NCBI GenBank assembly: GCA_038093975.1
Contig: JBBPTG010000210.1
Location: forward strand, 1-42,158
Source of the DNA: Chalciporus piperatus
Lineage: Eukaryota > Basidiomycota > Agaricomycetes > Boletales > Boletaceae
Length of the DNA stretch: 42,158 nucleotides
Direction: 5' to 3'
Shown: positions 11,244-22,452 of the stretch, one piece after another
Position numbering within the stretch: the first letter of the stretch is position 1
Layout: each line of letters opens with the position of its first letter
Program-made: the position numbers and the translations under genes
Notes under the pieces: model-generated
The model's database searches: none
Seen by the model: only the letters and a program-made list of their open reading frames with translations
Told to the model about the DNA's origin: nothing

Positions 11244-12869
11244 ATGGAGGATTTGGCTTGTGCGAAACATTCCACACCCCAGACTCTCCCAGATGAACTT
11301 GTTTATCACATCTTGCTCTACATGAGCCCCTGCGAGGCTATCCGATTGCGTCTTGTGAGTCTATTTTCAACCCATATCACGTCGCCGATCTTCACTCTGG
11401 CGCCCTCCCCCACTCCAAATGACCCTTAGCTCCTCTCTGATGTTCCTCGTTCTAGGTCTCAAAGCAATTTAACGATGTTGCTCGCGATACCCAGTTGTGG
11501 AAGACGTTGTATGCCACCGCTCGGTTGCCCCGTCCACCTGGGCCGTTCTCGTGGCAGTCCACTCAGTCTCTTGAACGCATTTTGGTTCCCTCGGAACGCT
11601 TATCCTCTACATGGGCCTCACGGCCCCTCAAAGTTGTTTCAATCACTCAAGGTCCACGTTACAGGCCAATCGACACACCCAACATTCTCTTCGGAAAGTT
11701 GTTCATTTGGTCGGGAGGGAAGCAAATTTTCGTTGAAGATCTCGAAGCTGGTTCCCGTCAAATGATTTGGGAGACCGACAAACGAATAGATTCATTCAAA
11801 CTATTCTCCATGGGATTCCCTGATGCACTCCGAGTGTATCTTGTTTTGGACTGCATCAATGAATTAGGGCCTGGCGAACAACGAATGTACGTGCGTTCCA
11901 TTGTTTGTTCTGCTGCTGGTTCTCACCACTCTCTTCTCTAGCAAACTTGTAGTGTTTTCGTTGCAGGACGAAACTAGCTCATTCGGACCCTCGATTCACG
12001 AGATGGACCTCCCGGAAGATGTCACTGATATCGCCACCTGCCACTGGCAGTCACTTTTATATTTTCAGTGTGCTCCTGCATACGGGAATCAGTACCTGTT
12101 TGTCGACCCCTGGACGTATACCCTATACAGGTTTCCACCATTTGATAGCGGTCTACTACATGTGAGTAGCACATACTGATGAATCTCAATGACGCTAAAC
12201 GCTGCTCAGCCTGGGAACCTAGCAGACGCTATAGTGAATGAGGTCTGGACAACGGGACCATATATTATTTCCAGCTTTTACACCTGGTCGGATGAAGCGG
12301 TCCAGATATTTGTTGTTCCGAATCAACCACATCCGGTTGATGGTGGCTTGCGACTTCGCCTCACCCACGAGGCGCCCGTTAGCCTCCCCTTTCTGATGCA
12401 TACCCTTCGCGAGCCAGTTATCAACTCCCTGACTGGTGACACTATCTTGAGGTTCTTGGCCTGCGACTCCGACCATGGATTTCATTACTGCTGCGTCGAC
12501 TTCACCCTGCCAGCCACGGCCTCGAATTCCACGGAAATCCTCCCCCTCGGCGTCACTCGAAAACACCTTTTTGAACTCCCAGGCTCCCGACCTAACTTCG
12601 AGTTGGAAGCTTCAAGTGATGGCTATGCGAGGGGACTTGCTTGCATGTTTGAATCAACCTCACTTTCCCAGCCCGTTGCCAATGTCTATAAATTCTCGGT
12701 TGACGCGAGTGGAGATGAATGCACGGCTATGGTCAGTGATGTGTTCGAGACTTTGGACGTTAGAAGTGTAGATTTTCATGCGTTTGACGGTGTAAGAGGA
12801 ACGATTTGTTGTGATGGGGACAGGCAGGAGGACGGCTCTACTAGTTTCGTGGTTTTTGATTTGCAGTAG
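11244..12869 (+). CDS. F-box protein
   Basis: Probable substrate-recognition subunit of an SCF ubiquitin ligase. Exons 11244-11354, 11456-11886, 11942-12161 and 12210-12869 give 473 residues with consistent phases. The N-terminal F-box is clear (LPDELVYHILLYMSPCEAI, continuing into RLVSKQFNDVARDTQLWKTLY across intron 1). The remaining 400 residues show no recognised repeat; alternating hydrophobic stretches (KLVVFSLQDE, DTILRFLACDS, SFVVFDLQ) fit a beta-rich, possibly propeller-like fold, as in other basidiomycete F-box proteins. Substrate unknown. The gene begins 190 bp after YME2 and ends about 115 bp before the NTPase pseudogene block. Confidence 0.85.
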
Positions 12870-13040
12870 CTCACTCTTTGTGTATCTAGGCTCAAAGTTA
12901 GCCATTACAGCAAAATAATTCCGCGTCGCCCTACTCAGGCTACGGCCCGAACTAGACCCTTCTCTATCAAGTGCACGAACCGTGACTGCATCAGGAAAAT
13001 GTCACCCGGTTAGAGAGACTGACTCGGGTACGCCTTCGAA

Positions 13041-16000
13041 TCATGGCGGAGCCTTGTGCCCGTGTTCCCAATCCATGTGCTCAGCAGTTGCCGTCTTCCC
13101 AAACATCACCTGCGCATCCAAATATCTCCCATACCGCGACTTCTGCAGACACGCGATCTTCTGCAGCGCGGACAAAATATCAGGATACTCCGCCAGGAAC
13201 GGGTAGGTTGTTGCATCGATGCCGGCCGCATAAATACGCAAGCAACGGTCGGAGACGTCCCGAGGGGGGAAAGTGGCGGAAAAAGCAGAGGAGGTCAGTC
13301 CGAGGTCAGCTAGGATGGCTATGTATGGCCGGCCGTCCGAGCAACCACCAAGCGATCGGTGTTGTCGCGTAATGGCGTTCAAGGAGTCCTTGGAAGACGA
13401 CTGTTGATCCTTGTCAGAAATGAAAATTTGCGACATGTCGTGTGGCGCCGGGACTGGGTTATCGGTGGCCATAAAGTAAATAGGGATCACTTTGTCAATG
13501 TGAGGCTGTCGGGGGGCACATTGCACTGCACTCGTTCACTGCCAGTGACGAAGAGTCCACTGCTCCAAGCTATAGAAATGTGTGTTAGGACTGACGGGGC
13601 AGAACAGAAAGAAAACAACGAACGGTAGGTCACCACTAGCACCCGGTAGGTTTGCATCCATCGAGATCCAATGTGAGAAGTTCACACAGGCATTCGCGAA
13701 ACACGCGCGAACGCGCTGGCGGTCCTCATCCGATGCTCCGAAAACACGCTCCCCAAAGACAAACTCGAGCCAGCCCACAACTGGGATCATTTTGCAATCG
13801 AGCAGTTTTGATGACCATGGTTTCCCACTATTGTCAGTGTCTTGAGTAACCAGTCCGTCCTGACTGTGCTTGATATGCTTGCGGACATACAAATCTTTCG
13901 CGAGCAGCCAGAGCAACCGGCTGGCGAGTTCACCACGTTCACCGATATTGATCATTCCCCGTTTGATCATGTCCTCGAGCGTCTCCAAGGCGAGGGCCAG
14001 TCGGGAAGACGAGGAATGAAGCTGACTTGCTGCAACACAAGACAGGAGCGGCTCTGAAGGATAACTGGTATAGGTCCAGCTGCGATCCAAAGTGGTCGAG
14101 AGGCATATCCGGAGATGACTAGTGACTGCGGTTTCCAAAGCCTGAACGGAGTCGGGGTGTCCCAGCGTCACCCCCAATGCAAACCTTTGTCCAAATGCTG
14201 CGAGCACCTGTCCTATATTCTCGGGATCGAAGGATATCCTCCCAAAAAGCTTTCTCGAGGCGATAATGAGCAATCCTTTGGGGTCATCGACAGTCTCAAC
14301 AAGAGACTTCCATCTGTAGTTATTGGATAATCGTCAGGTAGCTGCATCAACCACGAAGGGAGATGGTATTACAAGGGTCTTCCGTATGTCAGGATGTGAG
14401 AAATCTTGGCAATATCATCGGCGGTCACCTTGCCCAGCGCCAGTGCATGTTGATCCCATCTAGCTGCGTATAGGGGCGAAACAGTCGCTGACCGTGAATA
14501 GCGATGCGTAGGGAATGATCTGAGAGATTCAATGAGTACCGAAAGCACATACACAAAACGACGCACTGACGCTGCTTCATTCGGGGTACGAAGTCAGCAA
14601 CCCTAGAAGTCGTGGAAGCAAACACGACCCAGATAGCATGTCGTTCGCCGTGATGTGAATAGACATTGATCACTCTAGTAAGAATGTCGGCAGGGCGATA
14701 TCCCCGCGGTTTACTGAGCGGATGTGCTTCATCAATCGCGAGGACAAATCTAGGTTGGGTGGCAGGGCCCTTGATGATTTCTTCGAGGTAAACACCCAGT
14801 GATCTGTACGCTTTGAGGAAAGCAGTCCGAGACAGATTAACAGTGTCACGATTCTCGCCCTGCAATCCTGGGATATCATTCAGCTCTGACCTTTATTCTG
14901 AAGGCACAGCGACACATACCGGCGAGTGAGAATGTCCGAAGTTCTTCCGCTACTTGTTGCACAGCCGGATCGCTTGATGGGCTAGAACGAGTGATAAGAG
15001 GCTGTACTAAGGTATAGGTCGTCACTTGCACATACACGTTGGAGCAGATTTCCCGCCACCGATCATAGTTGGTCTGGACCTTGGTGAAAAATTGGTTCCT
15101 GTCCTCAACCTTGGAAAGATCCATGTTGCACAAGGTGTCCGTCCAGTGTTGGACAGCTTTGTCCGCGCCTTTTTCCGCAGCTGCGGTCTGGAGGAACGCC
15201 TGCGACGTTTCGAAAACAGCGGTCATGAAAGCTTCGCAGACGTATGTGTACTCATCTTGCGAACCATTGCCAGAGGATTCCAAGATTCTGCATGGGATGG
15301 AATCTCGCAACGGAAAAGTCGTTGTATCGTTTTCGTCACGCAAGTTCATGTAGAGGACCACGACATTCCTCTTGCTTAGCTGACAGTCAAAATTGAGTGC
15401 AACATGGACGCACGGAAAGAGGGAACTTATGCTTACCTCAGTTAATACTCTTGATTTTCCTGTCCCCGAGCTCTGGACAACGGAACAGAACTTTCCATAA
15501 TATGGTTCCTGATAAGCATGGGCTCGGAACAACCGTTCGTTGGTTTCCAAGTACTCGAAGAACCCGTCAACAGCCGCACCGAGAAATGGTGCACGGAAGG
15601 ACGCCGATAACTGTTCGCGTTCATCATGACCTGCACGTGGTACATACTTCTGTTAGCACCGTACCGATTTAAACTGAGCCATTTGGGTAGGTTCCTGAAG
15701 GATTTCTGCACGAGGAAGAAGTAAGGTTGAGTCGATTGCGAGCCACCGCTGGGACGCACCGAGGAGTCTGATGGAGCGGTACTTCTTGATCTCCCAAGCC
15801 TCCTGCAGCTTCTTCAGCAATGGAGGATACTTGTTGACGAGTATAAGCGCATGGACTGCCCCGAGACAATCATTGTTCAAGCAGCCACCAGAATGTTCGA
15901 TTATAGCACTGAGTAGAATATGGGAAATTACATGCTTGAAGTGATCCAACGGGATCGTGACCAAAAGTTTAAGTGTCTGATTCTCGTTGACTTGAGCATC

Positions 16001-16078
16001 CAACTGATCATGGACGGCGTCTCCGAGAGTGTCTTGGATCATATCGAGTTCAAGTTCATCCTGATGAAGGTCCATCAT
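13041..16078 (-). pseudogene. P-loop NTPase family, copy 1 (broken)
   Basis: Dead paralogue of the intact gene at 38766-41833, with the same exon layout. Three lesions are visible by comparison with the other two copies: an in-frame TAA (15653-15655) where 15 bp have been lost, a one-base deletion near 14461 just after PYTQL, and a CGA-to-TGA nonsense change at 13536-13538 after LRHWQ. The P-loop (SSGTGKS) and Walker B (FVLAIDEAH) codons survive. Its first exon diverges from the other copies, while the middle and 3' parts closely match copy 2. The C-terminus is shorter, stopping after HGHKAPP. A TATA-like box (16119-16126) lies about 42 bp upstream of the start. Similarity to the other copies begins near 12985. 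Confidence 0.88.
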
Positions 16079-16249
16079 GGCGGTAGGAGTGCGACAATGG
16101 CCGCGATTTGCCAGGTGGTATTTATACTAATTATAGGGCTGGACTTGAAGTGTGGGCCACAGCAATTGCGCAACGGGTGACGGACCGAGGGCGCAGTCGA
16201 TCTACCGATCTGGTTGACGATCAATCAAAGGTTTCGGTCAGGTAGTGGA

Positions 16250-16500
16250 TACTACTACTAACACCCTTGAGGAAGACATAGGTACAAAGCAATACCAGTT
16301 TGATCATTTCTATACAGATATCCATTTGACACCAAATACAACGGGTTCATTAGAGTCTGGTGAAATGAGTGCAATGTGACGGAGGCTAGGCCACGGGACA
16401 GGACCTTCTTGAGAGTAACCAGGCACTGGGATCCCTAGCGCTTCAGACAAGCCTTTGACATCTCGAGGGGTGATATACACCTCCTGTGACGTTCAAAAAG
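16250..16500 (-). pseudogene. Relic of the 3' end of an F-box/LRR-like gene
   Basis: Reads as a decayed copy of the end of the gene at 36333-37486: shared stretches include TTTGATCATTTCT, CATTAGAGTCTGGTGAAA and GGATCCCTAGCGCTTCAGA. It sits upstream of NTPase copy 1 in the same relative position as the fuller gene upstream of copy 2, so both derive from one ancestral unit. The surrounding gap 16079-16755 otherwise holds the copy-1 promoter and the TRAPPC13 5' region; I see no other gene in it. Confidence 0.75.
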
Positions 16501-16755
16501 CAAAGCGGCTGCACGAGGGGGTGTCCGAGTCAGCGACGTCCAAGAACTACATTGAGCCCCCTGCCAATGTCAACGGACTTGAGCCTATGCTCGCGAGATT
16601 CATGAGTGGAACGCGAGCAGCCCAAGTATGTCTCTTAGATGTGCGTCCAGAGTTGGTGAGGGGCAAAAGCTTTAGATTCTAACAAGGACAAACAACGCCT
16701 AGTAAGTTACTTGTTGCCTGTGACAGAGATCAGCTCCGGTCAAGATTAATCGGCC

Positions 16756-19050
16756 ATGGCGAGCGCAGATGGACAAGGCCATCTTCTATCGCTCAAGGTG
16801 ATGCGCGTATCTGTGCGTCCTCACTTCCCAACACCCCATACTCACCCGGAATGACAAAGTCTTGCTGCAACTCATAGCGTCCCGGACTCGCGAGTGCATG
16901 GGAACCTTTCTACTCGAGCTCGTCCTCCTTCTCAGCGCATTCTACTGCATCAATTCTCTCTCTCCAGGGTACGACGCCGCTTCCGGGTCATCCAAAGACG
17001 CTTCGTGATCTTACACACGCGTCCGAGTTCCTTACACTCCCTGCCGCGTTTGGTTCCATCCAGCTCGGGGAGACGTTCTCGTGCTGTTTCTCCGTGAACA
17101 ATGAGACACATGCAGCTATCGACAACGTGAGCGTCCGCGTCGAAATGCAGACTGCGAGTTCCAAGGTGACCCTTGCGGAACTTGGTGGTGCGACATATAT
17201 CCTTGCTGCAGGAGATGGCCTTGAACACGTCGTACAACACGAGGTCAAGGAACTAGGCCAGCATGTCCTCGGATGCACGGTCTCGTATCGCCTTCCACCC
17301 GGGTTCCATCATGTCCCGGGACCAGCGGAGGGGTCAGACGATCCGAGTTCACAGACTTTCAGAAAGTTTTACAAGTTTTCGGTGCGTTTTCTTTTTTGGT
17401 TGATGATCGTGCGCTTGCTAATGGCTGGGCTGATCGGTCTGGTCATGGTCACGGGCGGATAGGTCACGAACCCTCTATCTGTCAAGACCAAAGTCCACGC
17501 GCCAAAGTCGCCTTCTGCCCTCCTTCATCCTCTTGAGCGCGAGAAAGTCTTCCTCGAGGTACACATACAGAACATGACGCAAGAAACCATGTGGTTCGAT
17601 CGGATGGAACTCGAATGCGCAGAAGGCTGGCGCGCCGTCGACGCCAACCGCATTCTCGAGGGTACAGATGACAGCGCCTGCGGCAGCAGCACCGAAACCC
17701 AACGACACATATTCTCAGGCTCGATGGCACTCATGCAACCCCAAGCAATCCGACAATACATCTACATCATTTCACCCACCACAATCCCCACCTTTCAAGT
17801 GACCCATCCACCTGGGGCCGTCATCCCCCTCGGCAGACTCGACATCTCATGGCGCTCCAAGTTCGGAGAACCAGGACGCCTCTTGACTTCCGTGAGTTGC
17901 ACCCCTCTTCCCCCCGTTTTTTTTTTGCGTACAGACATTGATCACCCTGACCTACCTCGCATAGATGCTCTCTCGCAGAATTCCCGGCCCACCTCCATCC
18001 AACCCCATCCCACCCCCAAGCGCAATCCCACCCTACCTCCAACGACCCCCAGGAACATCCAGCCCCGCTCGTCCACGCTCACCACAACTCCCCCCTTCCC
18101 GTCCCAGCTCCCCACCCGCTGGTATCATTCGACCAGGCTCGCCATTTCGCGGTCGGGTGCAGCCTCAGCCTCAGTCACAAACTGCCCCACCGATTCAGCG
18201 TCCTCAATCTCCAGGCTTCGGAGCCCAACCTTTGACGCCACGAACTCCAGCACAACCTCTCGCGCTCGCGCTTGCGCTTGATTCCCCATCTACGCCCGCA
18301 TCAGATCTCGAGGTCGATCTTATCGTCGTGCGTCGTCCAGGGGAGGGACAGGAGGAAGGAAACGCACTTGGCTTCGGCACCCCGTTCACGCTCGGACTCG
18401 AGTTACGGCTCGCAGCATCACTACCCCGCGGTCGCCGTCGAACCATTTCGATCGTCGTCCAACACCTCACGCAACGACGAGTCTCAACACGGACTGTACC
18501 TGAGCCAGTGGCGCTCAATACCCCAGGGACACCCCGTTTTTCGTCCCATGTGTCTGCCACGTCGCATACGGCCACGCAGACACAGACACAGACACAGGGG
18601 GAGGGCACACAACGCGTTGTGGGCGAACAGATCCTCGTGTCTTCGCCTCAGAGACTGGTCAGCACAGGGGACGATCCACTCCTCGCACTTCCCCCACCCC
18701 ACTTTGAGACGCAGGACGAGGCGAGGAACGCTAGACTCGAGGGGTGCTCCTTCCTGGGTTCGTCAGCGATCCCCTTGGATCCCATCGAACTCGTCCAAGA
18801 TTCAGACGACAGCCCCACTGGCGAGCTCTCATCTCGTGTCGAAGCGAGCCGCGCGTTCGAACTCACATATCTACCACTTCGCACCGGCTTCGTCTGGGTT
18901 GGCGGGTTGCGTGTCATTCTTGTCGGTGACGCCCTCTCCGATGTAGGTACGGAATTGGGAATGGGGACGGGCATCGCTACGAGTGCTGCGAGGGAACCAC
19001 GTACGGTAAAGGAGCTAGACGTCATCGCAGAGGTTTGGATCCGATCGTGA
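16756..19050 (+). CDS. TRAPPC13: TRAPP complex subunit 13 (DUF974 family)
   Basis: Subunit of the TRAPP vesicle-tethering complex acting at the Golgi. Exons 16756-16812, 16878-17381, 17463-17891 and 17965-19050 give 691 residues. Family features: N-terminal HLLSLKVMRVSRP, then FGSIQLGETFSCCFSVNN, EHVVQHEVKELGQHVLGC, FRKFYKFSV.NPLSVKTKV and QAIRQYIYII, in the expected order. Exon 4 adds a Pro/Ser/Gln-rich run (about residues 331-425) and a Thr/Gln repeat (TATQTQTQTQ), so the protein is much longer than animal homologues of about 400 residues; C-terminal blocks (FELTYLPLRTGFVWVGGLRV) still match a beta-sandwich end. The start was chosen because the first exon supplies the conserved LLSLKVMR motif. 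Confidence 0.9.
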
Positions 19051-19222
19051 GGTAACGCTCTCATAGTGTATCGGTGCGTCTGTCTGTCTGTCGTCTGTAT
19101 CTATCCTACGAAACACCTTCTGTTTCCGCTGTTGTACGATACCAATAGAAATGGATTCCACCTCTGCATCCATTGCCGATTCATCCGGGTCGATAGCATG
19201 CAATCGCGTGCGTTCACGTCCA

Positions 19223-21144
19223 TCATGCAGTGATCCACGGGTGACTGACGAGGTTCTGGACGGATACCAACGCATGGTAACGCACATCCGGGTTGGGATG
19301 CGTCATAAGCTCCATCGCGCGCTTCTTTGCACCTAGGTCGGTGATCACCCTACAACGGCGTTCTGTGTAAGATCTCATCCGAAGCGAGCGAAAAAAAAAA
19401 AGGAAGACGACTCACTTCTTGCCTCGCTCGTAGTGCTTGACGTATTGTCCGAGATCGTGGACTGCGACAGCGAGCACGAGAGGGTCTTCGGTGCCCAGCA
19501 GGCGGATGAGGGTCCTAGGAGGTAGATCATCGGTCAATCCCGTCTCGCTAAAAAAAAAATCCGAGGGGTGGAAGAGGACGACGTACTTGAGCTGCTCGTA
19601 GTCCTTCTCGTTCAACTTGGTCGCGTTCACTCGCCAAAAGTCGTCCGACTCGTGCACAGGCGTCCAAGAGAGATGGCCGGAAGCAAGCTCGGAGACGTAC
19701 TCGTCGTAGGTCCTTTTTAAATCGAGTTCACGTCAGCGTCTCAATACCGGCACACTGGACGTCACTCACGTCAAGGTCTGGAAGTTGCGTTCTAGCTCGT
19801 CCCTTACGAATTGGACGTCCTCGAGGATGTCTTCGTCAGAGAATTTGCGCGTCGAGAGGTTCTTGGAGAACGGGAGGAGTTGGGCGACTAGCATGGCTGG
19901 TAGGTTTGCCGAAGTCGCCTTGGTGATCAGGTTCTAGCAGGAAGAGGACATTAGTCGGAAAACCTCAGTGGGGATGGAGAACATCGAATGGGCATACCCG
20001 GAAAGTAGCAACGATCACGCGAATGACTTTCTCTTTGGCTGCTGCCTGTGCAACCGAGATCAACAGGGGTATTATATCGAACTTCCTGCAAGACACGGTC
20101 AATCATCGATGAAGTAAACTTCTAGAGGAGGAAGCATAGACAGACGCACTTGTTGATTTGTGCAGCAATGTCTTGTTCGAAAGACAGCAACCACAAACAG
20201 AATATGACCTGGTAGCTCATCTGTGGACTAGGTCTATGACGAAGGATGTCCACCAGCCTGGGGAAGCATAAGCGACATGACGTCTCGTTCAAAGGTGTAG
20301 AGAAGACTGGGACTTACCCAGCGATGATGCCTGGAATCGCCCAGACCGCTTTGCGGCACTCCGGGCGGGCCAATAAAGCCTCGAGGCATTGGACAGCGAC
20401 ATCGCGCTTGTTGGGAGATTGGCCCTGTACGAGCAATGATAGTACCCTGAGGAAGGGTTGGAGGTGTTGGTGTTGGAGGGGCGTCGACTCGGAGCTGGAG
20501 TGTACGTGAGTCCAACATGGCGAGGGATGAGATGGGAGTGGTCACCTGAGTAGTATTGTAAGGATCTGCGCAGACTTGAGCTGCACAAACTCGTCTTGAG
20601 CCTCCAGTGTTCTGCGTGATACGTGAGCAAGAGATTCCAGTGAGCGGGAGACGGAAACGAATACCTCAGCAGAGGCAGGTAGGGCAAGTCGGGGTCCGAC
20701 TGCGCCGCTCTGGTAAACAGCGGTATCCGTTCGTCATGATCTATCGATTCGCATCAACGATCCCCCTTGGAAGACATCGACGTAACCCACGAACGCACCC
20801 AAGAGCGCGTCAGCGATCAAGACGAGGAGACACTGCATCGTATCCACTCTCTGAAGTTTCTTCAGCAAGCGGAGGTAGAGTAGCGCGTATACTTGACCGT
20901 CCGATACGAGGATTGACTCGGTCTTTGCGCGAGGTTGTCTGTCTACCTTCTTGATGAGAGCCAGCTCCTCCGAGGTGACGAGCTCGGCACGCTGGTATCC
21001 CTGTGTGTTCACGAACGAACATTAATATGAGCAACTGTAGGTGATAGAACTGTGCAGAGAGTTTACCTCCCATGGGACAGGCTTTGATCTGATCTTTGCC
21101 GAGTTCTCGTCGAGGTATGCGTTCGAGACGAGAGATACCGACAT
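19223..21144 (-). CDS. VMA13: V-type proton ATPase subunit H
   Basis: Regulatory subunit of the V1 sector that couples V1 to Vo and inhibits free V1. Exons 21144-21067, 21000-20799, 20740-20665, 20611-20546, 20494-20318, 20257-20150, 20085-19998, 19933-19770, 19712-19587, 19514-19416 and 19349-19223 give 436 residues, a normal length. Recognisable blocks include [57 protein letters not shown], the HEAT-like repeats, [18 protein letters not shown] and the C-terminal [19 protein letters not shown] with [20 protein letters not shown]. Head-to-head with mL46, 125 bp between start codons. Confidence 0.95.
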
Positions 21145-21269
21145 GGTGAACTCGGTCCAGGAAGTTCACTGCCCCCGTAGCAATACCGAGGGGTATATCT
21201 TCTCACGTGCGAAGGGGGGTCACGAAATGAAATGTGTTCTCACTGCGACCCCTCCGAGTTTGTCTCGCC
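21145..21269. promoter_or_regulatory. Compact divergent promoter, VMA13 / mL46
   Basis: Only 125 bp separate the two start codons. It contains a palindromic CACGTG (21204-21209), the core recognised by bHLH factors of the Cbf1/Pho4 type, and an imperfect inverted repeat (GGGGGTC at about 21215-21221 against GACCCCTC at 21247-21254). Function is inferred from position. Confidence 0.55.
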
Positions 21270-22283
21270 ATGTTCACTCGCCAGTTACTCTCGGGCACTC
21301 GCTCGTCGCAGGGTGTGTACAAGCAAAATCGCTTCTACTGACTGACACTGACCACGCTGCAGCTGTCCTCGTCCGCTCGTTCGCGACAGAGGTACAACCC
21401 CATCCAACCGCGTCCTCCTCCTCCTCCACTTCATGTCCCCGTCCAAACCTCCACACCGCCATCATCCTAAACCGTTCCCCACTCATCACACGTACACCCA
21501 CGCCCTTTGAAAATTCCTTTTACGCCTATCAAGCCCGAATTCACCGCGCCTTGCACAACCCCTTCCCAACCGACTTTTACTTCAAACAAGGATCTCCCCT
21601 CGAAACGCGTTTCAACATCGAAGAACGAAGACGCGAGCGAAGGGCGTTTGGCGCACCCTTTGGGACGGATAAGACGGGCGAGTCGAGCGAGGCCACGGAG
21701 CTGATGGAGATGGCGATGAGGGACGAAGTGGACGAGTCAGCGCCGAGAGTGCACAAGGCGGACGAGACGAATGATTTGCAGAGTTTGGACAGGAGGGGTC
21801 AAAGGAATCTCTATCTCTTGCTCAAGACGAACGAGAACGGGAAAGACGTGTGGAGGTTTCCACAGGGTAACGTTCAAAAGGGAGAGTTTTTGCATGTGGT
21901 GAGTTGGTTCTCGGTTCGCGCGTTGGACGCATTCACACAGGGTATATGCTAGGCTGCACACAAACGACTTGACTCGGAATGTGGTAGATCTATGGATACC
22001 TGGATAGTCAGCAGGAACCCGATAGGTGTTTACCACCCTCCACAACCTGCTACCCCCATAGAAAACGCAGACGACGTATGTTTTCTTACTCGTGCTGCCG
22101 TTATAAATGCTCATCCCTCTGTAGGACGTCGTCTTCTTCTACAAAGCCCATATCCTCGCTGGCCAAGTCCACCCAGATCCAAACCAATACCCGGACTTTG
22201 CGTGGTTAACCAAGGGTGAAATCAGCAAGCGAACAGACGAACACTATTGGCTGGGTATAAAAGATATGCTATCAGACTTCTAA
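21270..22283 (+). CDS. MRPL17: Mitochondrial large-subunit ribosomal protein mL46
   Basis: Component of the 54S mitochondrial ribosomal subunit with a degenerate Nudix fold. Exons 21270-21312, 21363-21898, 21953-22075 and 22125-22283 give 286 residues. The N-terminus is a short presequence (MFTRQLLSGTRSS). Family blocks follow: AIILNRSPLITRTPTPFE, FYAYQARI, NLYLLLKT, WRFPQGNVQKGEFLHVAA, MDTWIVSRNPIGVYH, VVFFYKAHILAGQ and YPDFAWLTKGEI, ending DMLSDF. The third exon was placed at 21953 because only that acceptor joins LHV to AAHKRL in the conserved frame. Converges on the D-lactate dehydrogenase gene. The symbol follows yeast naming for mL46. Confidence 0.93.
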
Positions 22284-22452
22284 AGTTAATACGCGTCATG
22301 CACCGCTCTCAGTCGTACCAGCTACCTACTGCATAACCACTGACACTATGAATTTCAAGTCAGTTGGGTATTTTCCCGTTCCTAGAGATACATTCTGCTG
22401 CCAGGTGAATGAACAACGAAGACCAGGGATTGCGTCCAGTGAACAACTTCAT

